Shown here: in pieces, positions 52,050-62,706 of the stretch
Numbering within the stretch: position 1 is the first letter of the stretch
Layout: each line of letters starts with the position of its first letter
Source of the DNA: Achromobacter sp. MYb9
GTDB lineage: Bacteria; Pseudomonadota; Gammaproteobacteria; Burkholderiales; Burkholderiaceae_B
DNA: 64,000 nt
NCBI RefSeq assembly: GCF_002975275.1
Contig: NZ_PCOQ01000019.1
Span: 61,126-125,125 of the forward strand
Direction of reading: 5' to 3'
Made by a program: the position numbers and the translations under genes
The notes under the pieces: generated by a model
Database searches by the model: none
What the model was told of the DNA's origin: nothing
Seen by the model: only the letters and a program-made list of their open reading frames with translations

Positions 52050-53738
52050 CTAGGCCAGGGTGTCTGGCGGCGCCTGACGCCAACGCTCCACGGCCTCTAC
52101 CGCCTGTTCCGGGCTGCCGAAGATCTTGTCGCGACCGATCTTCTTCACCAACCCCGAGCGCTCCAGCGCCATGCGGAACTGCCCGTGGCCACCCGCAACC
52201 AGCAGGGTGATATTGCAGGCGTCCAGTTCGCGTTTGAGCTCGTACAGCGCCTCGACCGCGTCGGCGTCGGCCTGCGTCATCGCTTCGGCGTCCAGCACGA
52301 ACCATTGCACGTCTCGCGCCTGTTCGATGACCTCGCGCGCGCGGCGGCGGAAGGCATCGGCGTTGAAGAACCAGACCGACGATTCGAACAGCCACACGAC
52401 GATGCCCGGCACCGGTTGCGCGTCGGGGTTCAGGTGCAGCTTGCCCAACACCGACTCGCCCGGCAACCGCCCCAGCAACGCATCGCGCGGATTGCCCGAC
52501 ACATACATGGCATACAGCAAGGTCGCGCCCACCGACACGGCCACCCCCTGCAGCACCCCGAAACCCACCACGCCGCCCGCAGCCAGGATGCCGAACGCCA
52601 GTTCGACACGCGAAATGCGGGCCAGCCGCATGAAGGCCTTGGCGTCGAACAGGCTGGCCGCCGCCAACAGCAGAATGGCCGACAGCACCGCCTGCGGCAG
52701 CCAGTACAGCGGCGCGCTCAGCAGGCCCACCACGATCGCCAGGGCAAGCGCCGCACTGACGCTGACCAGCGGCGACGAGCCACCGGCGACCAGCCCCACC
52801 GCGGTCCGCGAGTCCGCGCCGGTCACGACGAACCCCTGGAACAGTCCCGCCGCCACATTGGCCGCGCCGAACCCCACCAGCTCGCGATTGGGGTCGACGT
52901 GTTCGCCCGTGCGAGCGGCAAAGCTGCGCGCGGTGACGATACCGCTGGAAAAGCTGACCACCAGCACGCCGGCCGCACCCAGCAGAATGCTGTCCACGCC
53001 CTCCAGCCGTACGGGCAGGCTAAGCCCTGGCAAGCCGGCGGGCACTTCGCCCACCACCGCGATGCCCAGGCTGGGGAAATCGAAGATCCACGACAGCAGG
53101 CAACCGCCGACGACCAGCAGGATGGGGCCGGGCCAGGTTGGCCGCCAGCGCTTCACGGCCACCAGCAGCAGGCAGGACGCCAGCCCCAGGCACAGGGTCG
53201 GGATCTGGATCTCTTGCAGCCGGCGTCCCAGTTCCAGGAAGGGATGGATCAGGCCGCTGTTGCGCAGGCCCACGCCCGTCAGCCCGCTTAGTTGCGACAG
53301 CGCCAGCGTGATCGCCACGCCCGCCATGTAGCCGATCAGCACGGGCCGCGACAACAGGTTGGCCAACACGCCCAGCCGCAACACGCGGGCGATCAGGCAC
53401 CCCACGCCCACGGTCAGCGCGATACCGGTCGCGGCCACCAGCCGGTCTTCGGGCGAATGCAACGCCATGCCCGTCAAGGTGGCGGCGATCAGCGTGCACG
53501 TGGCGGTGTCCGGCCCGACGATCAGCGTGCGCGACGAGCCGAACAGCGCGTAGCCCAGCATGCCGGCAATGGCTGCCCACAAGCCGGCGACCGGCGGCAC
53601 GCCCATCATCGCCGCATACGCCAGGCCCACCGGCAAGGCCACCGCCGCCACGCTCAGTCCCGCCATGACGTCGCGCCGCGCCGATTCCCGCGTGATGCCG
53701 CGAAAATTATTCAGGCCAGGAAAAAAACGTAGATTCAT
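52050..53738 (-). CDS. SulP-family anion transporter with STAS domain
   Basis: A 562-residue inner-membrane transporter. The membrane part has GLSVAAVALPVGLAYAAMMGVPPVAGLWAAIAGMLGYALFGSSRTLIVGPDTAT, the SulP signature, and TGADSRTAVGLVAGG; about 12-14 membrane segments. The C-terminal STAS domain spans about residues 430-550. I chose the ATG at 53738; a TTG at 53762 is possible. Substrate may be sulfate, bicarbonate or a dicarboxylate. Confidence 0.9.
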   Translation of the reverse strand: MNLRFFPGLNNFRGITRESARRDVMAGLSVAAVALPVGLAYAAMMGVPPVAGLWAAIAGMLGYALFGSSRTLIVGPDTATCTLIAATLTGMALHSPEDRLVAATGIALTVGVGCLIARVLRLGVLANLLSRPVLIGYMAGVAITLALSQLSGLTGVGLRNSGLIHPFLELGRRLQEIQIPTLCLGLASCLLLVAVKRWRPTWPGPILLVVGGCLLSWIFDFPSLGIAVVGEVPAGLPGLSLPVRLEGVDSILLGAAGVLVVSFSSGIVTARSFAARTGEHVDPNRELVGFGAANVAAGLFQGFVVTGADSRTAVGLVAGGSSPLVSVSAALALAIVVGLLSAPLYWLPQAVLSAILLLAAASLFDAKAFMRLARISRVELAFGILAAGGVVGFGVLQGVAVSVGATLLYAMYVSGNPRDALLGRLPGESVLGKLHLNPDAQPVPGIVVWLFESSVWFFNADAFRRRAREVIEQARDVQWFVLDAEAMTQADADAVEALYELKRELDACNITLLVAGGHGQFRMALERSGLVKKIGRDKIFGSPEQAVEAVERWRQAPPDTLA

Positions 53739-54024
53739 GGTGCTGCACGCCGACCTGATCAAAGGACTTCCGCACGGCGCGGAAGGTCCGCCAAGCCTAC
53801 ACCAAGGCCGGGCTTCCGAAACCGTCGGCGATCAAACGTCTGCGGCTTTTCATTCCTTTTAAGAATGAAGATCGGTGATTATTTATCCCTTTTTTAGGGC
53901 CGGCGGATTGCGTAGAGTCCCCGGCACAAGAAAAGCGGCCTTGCGCCGTGCCCGTACACCGACACGGCCCGCCGCGACGCTTCCTGCGACGCGGATAAAA
54001 AGGGCCGGCACTTCTGGAGACGCC

Positions 54025-55008
54025 ATGTCCTTCGCCTTTCTGCGGCGCGCCAGCCGCGCGCTCGTCCTGGCCGCGCTTGCCGCGGGCATCGCCCCTGCCG
54101 CGCATGCGCAAGCCTATCCCGAGCGCCCGATCAAGCTGGTCGTGCCGTGGCCGCCCGGCGGCGCAACGGACGCGCTGGGGCGGTTGCTCGCGCAGCGCCT
54201 GACCGAACGCCTGGGCCAGACCGTGATCGTGGACAACAAGGCCGGCGCGGGCGGCAACATCGGCACGGCCGCCTTCGTGCGCGAAAAGGCCGACGGCTAT
54301 ACGCTGCTGATGGCCACCAGTTCCACCAATGCCGCCAACCCGCACCTGTATTCGCGGCTGGGCTTCGACGCGGCGAAGGACTTCGCGCCCATCGCCTTCG
54401 TGGCCGAAATCCCGAACATCCTGGAAGTGCCCAAGCAGTCGCCGTTCCGGTCAGTCGCTGACCTGGTGGCGGCCGCCCGCGCGGAACCCGGCAAGCTCAA
54501 CTATGGTTCGGGCGGCGTGGGTTCTTCGCAGCACCTGGCGGGCGCGATGTTCAAGTACCTGACGGGCGCGGATGTTCTGCACATTCCGTACAAGGGCAGC
54601 GGGCCGGCGGTGTCCGATTTGTTGGCGGGCCAGGTGGACATGATGCTGGACACGGGGTCGCTGGCCCAGGTCCAGGCCGGGAGCCTGCGCGCATTGGCCG
54701 TGGCCGCGCGCCAGCGGCTGCCCGCGCTGCCCGACGTCCCCACCTTCGACGAGGCAGGCGTGCCCAAGATGTACGCGTCGGCCTGGTACGGCATCGTCGC
54801 CCCCGCCGGCACGCCGGTGGACGTGGTCGAGCGCTTGAACAAGGAAGTCAACGCGGTGGTCGCGGACCCGGAAGTGAAGAAGCGGATGGAAGGCATGGGC
54901 GCACTGGTGCCGACAGGCCAGACGCCGGCCGAATTCGGCGCTTTCATCCAGGCGGAGATCCAGCGCTATGCACAGATCGTGAAGATCTCAGGCGCGAAGA
55001 TGGAATAA
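54025..55008 (+). CDS. Bug/TctC-family substrate-binding protein
   Basis: Third Bug receptor of the window, 327 residues. The signal peptide is cleaved after AHA at residue 28. PWPPGGATDALGRLLAQRL and KADGYTLLMATSST follow. GGAGA lies seven bases upstream of the ATG at 54025; the frame is open from 53875 but the additional codons are not signal-like. It is monocistronic, divergent from the SulP gene and convergent with pgk. No metabolic partner is adjacent, so its ligand cannot be guessed. Confidence 0.9.
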   Translation: MSFAFLRRASRALVLAALAAGIAPAAHAQAYPERPIKLVVPWPPGGATDALGRLLAQRLTERLGQTVIVDNKAGAGGNIGTAAFVREKADGYTLLMATSSTNAANPHLYSRLGFDAAKDFAPIAFVAEIPNILEVPKQSPFRSVADLVAAARAEPGKLNYGSGGVGSSQHLAGAMFKYLTGADVLHIPYKGSGPAVSDLLAGQVDMMLDTGSLAQVQAGSLRALAVAARQRLPALPDVPTFDEAGVPKMYASAWYGIVAPAGTPVDVVERLNKEVNAVVADPEVKKRMEGMGALVPTGQTPAEFGAFIQAEIQRYAQIVKISGAKME

Positions 55009-55094
55009 GGTTCAGGCGGGGAGGCAGTCGCTTGTCCGGTATCAACAGCACCGACTGACGCCCCTGCCTCGAATGACGCGCGGCGCACACGCAT

Positions 55095-55124
55095 CAAAAA
55101 AATAGCCGCCCCCCGGGGGGCGGC
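55095..55124 (-). terminator. Rho-independent terminator of the tkt-gap-pgk operon
   Basis: A perfect 20-base palindrome (GCCGCCCCCC/GGGGGGCGGC, 55105-55124) followed on the minus strand by a run of T. It lies 34 bases after the pgk stop. Confidence 0.88.
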
Positions 55125-55157
55125 TTGCGCGCGAAGCGGGCGCGGCGTGGGGGCTAC

Positions 55158-56351
55158 TTACTCTGCGCGCGCTTCCAGCACGGCCACGGCCGGCAGGGTC
55201 TTGCCTTCCAGGAATTCCAGGAAGGCGCCGCCACCCGTCGAGATGTAGCCGACCTGCTCGCCAATGCCGTACTTGGCGATGGCGGCCAGCGTGTCGCCGC
55301 CGCCAGCGATCGAAAAGCCGTCCGATTCCGCGATGGCGCGCGCCACCACTTCGGTACCGTTGGCGAACTGGTCGAATTCGAACACGCCCACGGGGCCGTT
55401 CCACACGATGGTGCCGGCCTTCTTCAGGATCTCGGCCAACTGCGCCGCGGTCTGCGGGCCGATGTCCAGGATCATGTCGTCGTCGGCCACATCCGTGGCC
55501 GCCTTGACGGTGGCTTCGGCGTCCGCGCCGAATGCCTTGGCGCACACCACGTCCACCGGAATCGGCACGGCCGCGCCGCGCTGCTTCATGATGTCGATCA
55601 CGGCGCGCGCCTGCTCAACCTGGTCAGGTTCCGCCAGCGACTTGCCAATGGGCAGGCCGGCAGCCAGCAGGAAGGTGTTGGCGATACCGCCGCCCACCAC
55701 CAGCTGGTCAACCTTGTCAGCCAGCGATTGCAGGATGGACAGCTTGGTCGACACCTTCGAGCCGCCCACGATGGCGACCAACGGACGCTTGGGTTCGTGC
55801 AGCGCACGGCCCAGGGCGTCAAGTTCGGCTTCCAGCAAGGGGCCGGCGCAGGCGATGGGCGCAAAGCGCGCGATGCCGTGCGTGGTGGCTTCCGCGCGGT
55901 GCGCGGTGCCGAACGCGTCGTTGACGTAGACGTCGCACAGCGCGGCCATCTTCTTCGCCAGCGTTTCGTCGTCTTTCTTTTCGCCGACGTTCACGCGGCA
56001 GTTTTCCAGCAGCACGACCTGGCCGTGATCCACCTGGACGCCGTCGACCCAGTCGCGCACCAGCTGCACGGGCATGCCCAGCAGTTCGGACAGGCGCTGA
56101 CCGACCTTGGCTAGCGAATCGGCTTCAGTCAGCACGCCCTCTTTCGGACGGCCCAGGTGGGACGTGACCATCACGGCGGCGCCGGCGTCCAGCGCCAGGC
56201 GGATGCCGGGCACGGATGCACGGATGCGCGTGTCTTCGGAAATGCGGCCGGCGTCGTCGAACGGCACGTTCAAGTCGGCGCGGATGAACACACGCTTGCC
56301 GGACAGGGCGCCGGACTTGGCCAGCGCGGACAGGGTATTGACCTTGGACAT
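55158..56351 (-). CDS. pgk: Phosphoglycerate kinase
   Basis: Transfers phosphate from 1,3-bisphosphoglycerate to ADP. The 397-residue protein has [42 protein letters not shown] and [14 protein letters not shown], all classic. ATG at 56351 ([12 protein letters not shown]) was preferred over an upstream start that adds 17 odd residues derived from the gap-pgk spacer. It follows gap by 93 bases, a spacer that holds a large inverted repeat. Confidence 0.96.
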   Translation of the reverse strand: MSKVNTLSALAKSGALSGKRVFIRADLNVPFDDAGRISEDTRIRASVPGIRLALDAGAAVMVTSHLGRPKEGVLTEADSLAKVGQRLSELLGMPVQLVRDWVDGVQVDHGQVVLLENCRVNVGEKKDDETLAKKMAALCDVYVNDAFGTAHRAEATTHGIARFAPIACAGPLLEAELDALGRALHEPKRPLVAIVGGSKVSTKLSILQSLADKVDQLVVGGGIANTFLLAAGLPIGKSLAEPDQVEQARAVIDIMKQRGAAVPIPVDVVCAKAFGADAEATVKAATDVADDDMILDIGPQTAAQLAEILKKAGTIVWNGPVGVFEFDQFANGTEVVARAIAESDGFSIAGGGDTLAAIAKYGIGEQVGYISTGGGAFLEFLEGKTLPAVAVLEARAE

Positions 56352-56379
56352 ATTTGCTTTCCTACGATAGGCGAACAAA

Positions 56380-56425
56380 GGGGACGAACCCATTTTCCGC
56401 ATCAGCGGAAAATAAATCCGTCCCC
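56380..56425. repeat. Nested inverted repeat between gap and pgk
   Basis: Outer arms GGGGACG/CGTCCCC (56380-56386, 56419-56425) enclose a perfect 9-bp inner stem ATTTTCCGC-ATCA-GCGGAAAAT (56392-56413). In RNA it would fold into a long hairpin in the intercistronic spacer. It resembles a REP-type element and shares the GCGGAAAATAA motif with 32840-32880. Confidence 0.6.
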
Positions 56426-56444
56426 TGTGGACTGACCGTGTTGC

Positions 56445-57470
<1,026 letters not shown>

Positions 57471-59507
57471 TTACAAAACCTGTTTGACGGTCTCGGCCAC
57501 CTTGTCGGCGGTCAGCCCGAAGAACTTGAACAGCGCGCCGGCCGGAGCAGACTCGCCATAGCGGTCGATGCCGACCACGGCGCCCTCCAGGCCCACGTAC
57601 TTGTGCCAGAAGGCGGTAACGCCGGCTTCGACGGCCACGCGCGGCAGGCCCTTGGGCAATACGGATTGCTTCCAGGCAGCGTCTTGGCGGTCGAACACGT
57701 CGGTGCTGGGCATGGAGACCACGCGCACGGCGACGCCTTCCTTGGCCAGTTGAGCCTGCGCGTCCAGCGCGATGGCAACTTCCGAGCCGGTGGCGATGAT
57801 GACGGCGCGCGCGCCTTCAGCGTCGCGCAGCACATAGCCGCCGCGGGCGATGGCGTCCACGGTGGCGGCATCGCGCGGCACGAACGGCAGATTCTGGCGC
57901 GACAGCAGCAGCGCAGTCGGGCCGCCGTCATGCACGTCCATGCCGATGCTGGTCGGGCGGGTCACGGCGGCGTTCCAGGCCACGGCGGTTTCAGCCGTAT
58001 CGCAAGGACGCCACAACGACAGGTTCGGGATCAGGCGCAGGCTGGCGGCGTGTTCGATGGATTGGTGGGTCGGGCCGTCTTCACCCAGGCCGATCGAATC
58101 GTGGGTGAACACGTGCACCACGCGCTGCTTCATCAGCGCGGCCATGCGGATGGCGTTGCGCGAGTAGTCCGAGAACGTCAGGAACGTGCCGCCGAACGGC
58201 AGGTAGCCGCCATGCAGCGCCACGCCGTTCATGATGGCGGCCATGCCGAATTCGCGCACGCCGTAGTTGATGTGGCGGCCGAACTGGATGCCCTTGTCAC
58301 CGGCGCGAACGGCGGCGACGCCCTTCCAGTCGGTGAAGTTGGAACCGGTCAGGTCGGCCGAGCCGCCCAGCATTTCCGGCAGCACGGGGGCCAGCGCGGC
58401 GATCGCGAACTGCGAGGCCTTGCGGGTGGCGACGGTTTCGGCCTTTTCCAGGGTCGATGCCAGGAATGCCTTGAACTGTTCGTTGTAGCCTTCGGGCATG
58501 TCGCCCTTCATGCGGCGCATGAACTCCGCGGCTTCGGCGGGGAATGCGGCGGCGTAGGCGTCAAACGCGGTCTGCCATTCGGCTTGGGCGGCGGCGCCCG
58601 ATTTGCGGCCGTCCCAGCCGTCGTACACGTCTTGCGGAATCTGGAAGGGTTCCGACGACCAGCCCAGCGCGGCGCGCGTGGCGGCGATTTCGTCCTTGCC
58701 CAGCGGCGCGCCGTGCACGTTGTGCGTGCCGGCCATGTTGGGCGAACCCTTGCCGATCACGGTGCGGCAGATGACCAGCGTGGGCTTTTCCGATTGCGAA
58801 CGCGCGGCCTTGATGGCGGCGTCCACGGCGGCGACGTCATGGCCGTCGACGCCACGGATCACGTTCCAGCCGTAGCCTTCGAAACGCTTGGCGGTGTCGT
58901 CGGCGAACCAGTGTTCGACGTGGCCGTCGATGGAAATGCCGTTGTCGTCATACAGCACGACCAGCTTGGACAGCTTCAGCGTGCCGGCCAGCGAGCACAC
59001 CTCGTGCGAGATGCCTTCCATCAGGCAGCCGTCGCCGGTGAAGGCGTAGGTGTGGTGGTCGACGATGGTGTGGCCGGGCTTGTTGAATTCAGCAGCCAGC
59101 AGCGCTTCGGCCAGCGCCATGCCCACGGCATTGCCCAGACCCTGGCCCAACGGGCCGGTGGTCGTTTCCACGCCCGGGGTAATGCCCACTTCGGGGTGGC
59201 CCGGCGTCTTGGAATGCAGTTGGCGGAAATTCTTCAGCTCTTCGATCGGCAGATCGTAGCCCGTCAGGTGCAACAGGGCGTAGATCAGCATCGAACCGTG
59301 GCCGTTGGACAGCACGAAGCGGTCGCGGTTGGCCCAGGCGGGGTCCTTGGGGTTGTGGCGCAGGTTGCCCGTCCACAGAGCTTGGGCGATTTCCGCCATG
59401 CCCATGGGAGCACCCGGATGCCCGGAGTTCGCTTGTTGCACGGCATCCATCGCGAGGGCGCGGATGGCATCCGCCAAGGCAAGTTTAGGGGCGGTCGGAT
59501 TGCTCAT
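57471..59507 (-). CDS. tkt: Transketolase
   Basis: Thiamine-diphosphate enzyme of the pentose phosphate pathway. The 678-residue protein has [32 protein letters not shown], the ThDP-binding [13 protein letters not shown] region, and [20 protein letters not shown]. Full length, first gene of the tkt-gap-pgk operon. Its promoter should lie in the 227-base gap towards the hypothetical gene at 59735. Confidence 0.97.
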   Translation of the reverse strand: MSNPTAPKLALADAIRALAMDAVQQANSGHPGAPMGMAEIAQALWTGNLRHNPKDPAWANRDRFVLSNGHGSMLIYALLHLTGYDLPIEELKNFRQLHSKTPGHPEVGITPGVETTTGPLGQGLGNAVGMALAEALLAAEFNKPGHTIVDHHTYAFTGDGCLMEGISHEVCSLAGTLKLSKLVVLYDDNGISIDGHVEHWFADDTAKRFEGYGWNVIRGVDGHDVAAVDAAIKAARSQSEKPTLVICRTVIGKGSPNMAGTHNVHGAPLGKDEIAATRAALGWSSEPFQIPQDVYDGWDGRKSGAAAQAEWQTAFDAYAAAFPAEAAEFMRRMKGDMPEGYNEQFKAFLASTLEKAETVATRKASQFAIAALAPVLPEMLGGSADLTGSNFTDWKGVAAVRAGDKGIQFGRHINYGVREFGMAAIMNGVALHGGYLPFGGTFLTFSDYSRNAIRMAALMKQRVVHVFTHDSIGLGEDGPTHQSIEHAASLRLIPNLSLWRPCDTAETAVAWNAAVTRPTSIGMDVHDGGPTALLLSRQNLPFVPRDAATVDAIARGGYVLRDAEGARAVIIATGSEVAIALDAQAQLAKEGVAVRVVSMPSTDVFDRQDAAWKQSVLPKGLPRVAVEAGVTAFWHKYVGLEGAVVGIDRYGESAPAGALFKFFGLTADKVAETVKQVL

Positions 59508-59734
59508 TCGGAAGGCTCTTTGAAGCTGGCGCGCCCACAGGGAATATAGGGGCCAGTTGAGTAGGTTGCGAAGCAGACGATTTTAGCATCAGGGGATTTC
59601 CCTCACGCCATCACCCTTAAGCTCGATGTAAACAAGCGTTTCCGGACGGGAATATCAGCGTAGCTCCCACAATTGCGGGAAAGGGGTCCGACATTCAGGA
59701 TAAAGCCCTGACATCAGCCCTGGAGCCTCCTACC

Positions 59735-60157
59735 ATGAGCCTCATGCTCAATCTGACTATCCCTGTTGAAGGCATCATGGCTCTACGCACCGCCCTGGGC
59801 GAAGAGCGGGCGATTGCCGTGGCGCGGGCGTTGGAACACGCTCAAATCAAGGGTGAAACCGAACTTGCCGCCAAGCTCCGGCAAGAATGGCGCAATGACC
59901 TGGCGGCGGCCGTGGCCCCGCTTGCGCGACGCGAGGAGCTCGCCGAAATCCGCAAACAGATCGCGCAACTGCCCAACCGCGAAGAACTCAAGCGCTTCGC
60001 CACCCACGAAGACCTGTCCGATCTGCGCGCCCACGTCCTGCGTCTGGACAAGAAAATGACGGTGGGCTTCCTGACCCTGCTGGGGCTTAACCTCGCGTCC
60101 AGCGCGCCGACCTTCTTCGAATGGGGGGTCAAGGTGGTAGGCTACGCGCTCCGATAA
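59735..60157 (+). CDS. Hypothetical coiled-coil membrane protein
   Basis: A 140-residue protein. The N-terminal half is a long helix with charged heptads (ARREELAEIRKQIAQLPNREELKRFATHEDL), and the C-terminus has one hydrophobic segment (VGFLTLLGLNLASSAPTFFEW). It may be distantly like DUF1640-type coiled-coil proteins, but I cannot assign a family. It is 17 bases upstream of rsmE and could be co-transcribed with it. Confidence 0.6.
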   Translation: MSLMLNLTIPVEGIMALRTALGEERAIAVARALEHAQIKGETELAAKLRQEWRNDLAAAVAPLARREELAEIRKQIAQLPNREELKRFATHEDLSDLRAHVLRLDKKMTVGFLTLLGLNLASSAPTFFEWGVKVVGYALR

Positions 60158-60174
60158 CGCTTTTCGCGCCACCC

Positions 60175-60906
60175 ATGTCCGCCCCCCGTTTCTACTGCGA
60201 CACCCCGCTTGCCGCCGGCACCCGAATCGCCCTGCCGGAAGCCCTTGCCCACCACGCGGTGCGCGTGCTGCGCTTGAAGGCCGGTGAACCCGTCGTGCTG
60301 TTCAACGGCCAGGGCGGCGAATATCCGGCCGTGCTGGACATCGACGGCAAGGCCGGCTTTGCGCAACTGGGCGACTTCAATCCTCGCGAGGCCGAATTGG
60401 CCGGCCGCATCACCCTCGTGCAGGGCTTGCCCACCGGCGACAAGATGGACTGGGTGGTGGAAAAGGCCGTGGAACTGGGCGCCGCCCGCGTCAGCCCCAT
60501 CGCGGCACAGCGCAGCGTGCTGCAATTGTCGGGCGCCCGACTGGACAAGCGCGTGGCGCACTGGCAGCGCATTGCGCAATCCGCCAGCGAACAATGTGGC
60601 CGCAACCGCCTGATGCCCGTGGACGCGCCTCAGACGCTGGCCGACTGGCTGGCCCAACCCGCGGATGGCCTGCGCCTGCTGTGCCACCCCGACGCCACGG
60701 ACGATCTGGCCGGCAAGCTGCGGGCCGAACCAGACGTACAGGCCTTGAGCCTGCTGGTGGGCCCGGAAGGCGGATGGTCGGACAAGGAACTGGAACAGGC
60801 CCGTCAGGCGGGCGTGCAGGCCGTGCGCTTCGGCCCGCGAGTGCTACGCACCGAGACCGCGGGGTTGGCCCTGTTGAGCGCCGTCAGCGCCCTGCGGGGC
60901 TGGTGA
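60175..60906 (+). CDS. rsmE: 16S rRNA (uracil1498-N3)-methyltransferase
   Basis: SPOUT methyltransferase acting on U1498 of 16S rRNA in the assembled 30S subunit. The 243-residue protein has an N-terminal PUA-like domain (ALAHHAVRVLRLKAGEPVVLFNG) and the knot motifs LLVGPEGGWSDKELE and FGPRVLRTETAGLALLSAVSAL. Start at the ATG at 60175 gives the normal MSAPRFYCDTPL. Confidence 0.95.
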   Translation: MSAPRFYCDTPLAAGTRIALPEALAHHAVRVLRLKAGEPVVLFNGQGGEYPAVLDIDGKAGFAQLGDFNPREAELAGRITLVQGLPTGDKMDWVVEKAVELGAARVSPIAAQRSVLQLSGARLDKRVAHWQRIAQSASEQCGRNRLMPVDAPQTLADWLAQPADGLRLLCHPDATDDLAGKLRAEPDVQALSLLVGPEGGWSDKELEQARQAGVQAVRFGPRVLRTETAGLALLSAVSALRGW

Positions 60907-60917
60907 TCACACATGCT

Positions 60918-60939
60918 GCCGGGCAAGGCACTGCCCGGC
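60918..60939. terminator. Hairpin between convergent rsmE and barstar genes
   Basis: GCCGGGCA/TGCCCGGC, an 8-bp perfect stem with a six-base loop 11 bases after rsmE. The remaining part of this spacer has short CGGGGTGTGC repeats. No T-tract, so termination efficiency is uncertain. Confidence 0.45.
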
Positions 60940-61012
60940 GCGGGCCGCTGCGGGGTGTGCAGCTTCGGGGTGTGCCGCTGCGGGCACCCGTGCAGCCCTC
61001 GATGCAATCGTC

Positions 61013-61480
61013 TCAGTCGTTTTCGCCGTAAGGCGCCGCCGCGACGCCAGGTTCGGGATCCGGGTGCTTGCCCGCATGTTCGATGACGAACGCAAAGATG
61101 CGACCGTTCTCGCGGGCGAATTCCGCCGCGTCGGAACAAACGGTTTCGATCAGGGCCGCGTCGTCTTCCAGCACCGGATCGCCGGAATGCAGCCGGTACA
61201 GCCACAGTACAACGCCGGTCTTGTGGTCCAGCACCGTGTCGCACAGGCAATCGTAGAGGGCATCCAGGTTGCCGCCGAAGTATTCGGGGAAGTCCACCGC
61301 CTTGACGATGGCGCGCAGCACGGCAGAGCGGCTGCGGGCCGGGTCGCAGTTGGCGACGAACAACGCCAGGCCAAGCTCATGGGAAGCGTCCACCACGGCC
61401 TTCTTGTCCAACCCTTCATGGGGCAACGCCCCGCCGCGCAGCAGTTGCTTCTGCAAGGTAGATTGGCCATTGCGCGTCAT
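61013..61480 (-). CDS. Barstar-family protein (orphan ribonuclease inhibitor)
   Basis: A 155-residue protein whose residues 35-130 match barstar, the inhibitor of the secreted ribonuclease barnase. FPEYFGGNLDALYDCL contains Asp73 and Asp77, equal to the barstar Asp35/Asp39 contacts, while the intervening tryptophan is Tyr76. The N-terminal 30 and C-terminal 25 residues are extra. No barnase-type ribonuclease is adjacent. It overlaps the patatin gene by four bases, so it is translationally coupled to a lipase instead. Confidence 0.85.
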   Translation of the reverse strand: MTRNGQSTLQKQLLRGGALPHEGLDKKAVVDASHELGLALFVANCDPARSRSAVLRAIVKAVDFPEYFGGNLDALYDCLCDTVLDHKTGVVLWLYRLHSGDPVLEDDAALIETVCSDAAEFARENGRIFAFVIEHAGKHPDPEPGVAAAPYGEND

Positions 61481-62706
61481 GCCTGAGCCTCCTTGAAAAA
61501 GGCGATCACTTCGTCGTTACGCTGCATCGTATCGGCATAACCCAGTTCGATCAATCGTCGGGTGTAGCTGGATTCGAATAGAAGATAGGACATCAGCGCC
61601 CCGCCTCCCGGACGGTGTGGATCGGACGATACACCGAGTACGCGAAAAAGGGCACGTGCTTGCGCGGGCATGTCGTGCAAGTGTTCCAGGGCCATCGTGT
61701 CCAGCGACTGGCTGGGCGTGATCGTCAGCACCTGGATGCGCCTGACATTGACCTGGGCGCCCTCCGGCGTCGCATGGTCCATCAGGTAATTGATGCGCTC
61801 CAGGCGTTCGACGTCCACCGACAAGCCGTCCAGGAAGATGCTGGACAAGGCATGGCCGCCCACCTGCGCCAGCGAGGGATACGGCGGCGAATCGGCGCGG
61901 TTCTCGGGGTGGGTGTCGTCGCGGAACCCCGTGCCGATCACCATTACCCGGTGCGCGCCCAGGTGGATGGCCGGGCTGATCGGAGCCAATTGACGCATTG
62001 ATCCATCGCCGCACCACTCGCCCTTGCCGTGCACCTGCACCTGGCGGGCCGGAAAGACGAACGGGATGGACGACGAAGCCATCAGATGGTCCATGCCGAT
62101 CGGCGTGGGGATGGCCAGCCGCAGATAGCGGTGCCAAGGCTCGATGGGCGTGTGCGCCTGGTAGAAAGTCAGGTGCTCGCCGCTGGTGTAGCCCGACGCC
62201 GTGATCGCCAGCGCCGACAGGGAGCCCTGTTCCAGGTTGGCCTGCAGGTTGCGGAAGTCCAGCACCCGGCCCAGCAATGCCTCCATCGGGCTGTTGTCCA
62301 GCAGCGACTGGGGCCGCTTGCGCGTCAGGCCCGAGTACATCCAGCCCAGGGCAAGCAGGCCCAGCCAGCGCACGCCCGTGCGAATCAGGCCGGGCGCATC
62401 GGCCCGGTAGATCATGTCGGTATTCAGCGAGGACCACAGGCGGCGGATGCGCCGCACCCCCAGATGGGGCCGGTCGGCACGGCAAGCCAGCGCAGCGGCA
62501 TTGATGGCGCCAGCCGAGGTGCCGCAGATGATGTCGAAGGGGTTCTGGAACCGGGAATGCCAGTCGGGGTCCAGCAGCTCCATGATGGCGCTAAGCACCC
62601 CGACCTGATAAGCGGCGCGGGCGCCGCCTCCGGTCAGAACCAGGCCAGTCGGCGTGCGAGGGCACGCCGGGCCGGCCGGCTTCACTTCAACGTGGCGTGT
62701 TGACAT
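61477..62706 (-). CDS. Patatin-like phospholipase
   Basis: A 409-residue patatin-family lipid acyl hydrolase. The oxyanion loop TGGGARAAYQ, nucleophile elbow GTSAG (Ser64) and catalytic Asp234 (CGDGS) complete the Ser-Asp dyad. The C-terminal extension with RRLIELGYADTMQRNDEVIAF is like the RssA/YjjU-related, DUF3336-free bacterial group. No signal peptide. The start overlaps the maeB 3' end by 20 bases and the stop overlaps the barstar start by four. Confidence 0.9.
   Translation of the reverse strand: MSTRHVEVKPAGPACPRTPTGLVLTGGGARAAYQVGVLSAIMELLDPDWHSRFQNPFDIICGTSAGAINAAALACRADRPHLGVRRIRRLWSSLNTDMIYRADAPGLIRTGVRWLGLLALGWMYSGLTRKRPQSLLDNSPMEALLGRVLDFRNLQANLEQGSLSALAITASGYTSGEHLTFYQAHTPIEPWHRYLRLAIPTPIGMDHLMASSSIPFVFPARQVQVHGKGEWCGDGSMRQLAPISPAIHLGAHRVMVIGTGFRDDTHPENRADSPPYPSLAQVGGHALSSIFLDGLSVDVERLERINYLMDHATPEGAQVNVRRIQVLTITPSQSLDTMALEHLHDMPAQARALFRVLGVSSDPHRPGGGALMSYLLFESSYTRRLIELGYADTMQRNDEVIAFFKEAQA

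Noticed and set aside
57603..59549. Plus-strand open frame of 648 codons opposite transketolase
   Set aside because: Antisense shadow of tkt in GC-rich DNA; low-complexity Val/Gly/Arg composition and no motif.
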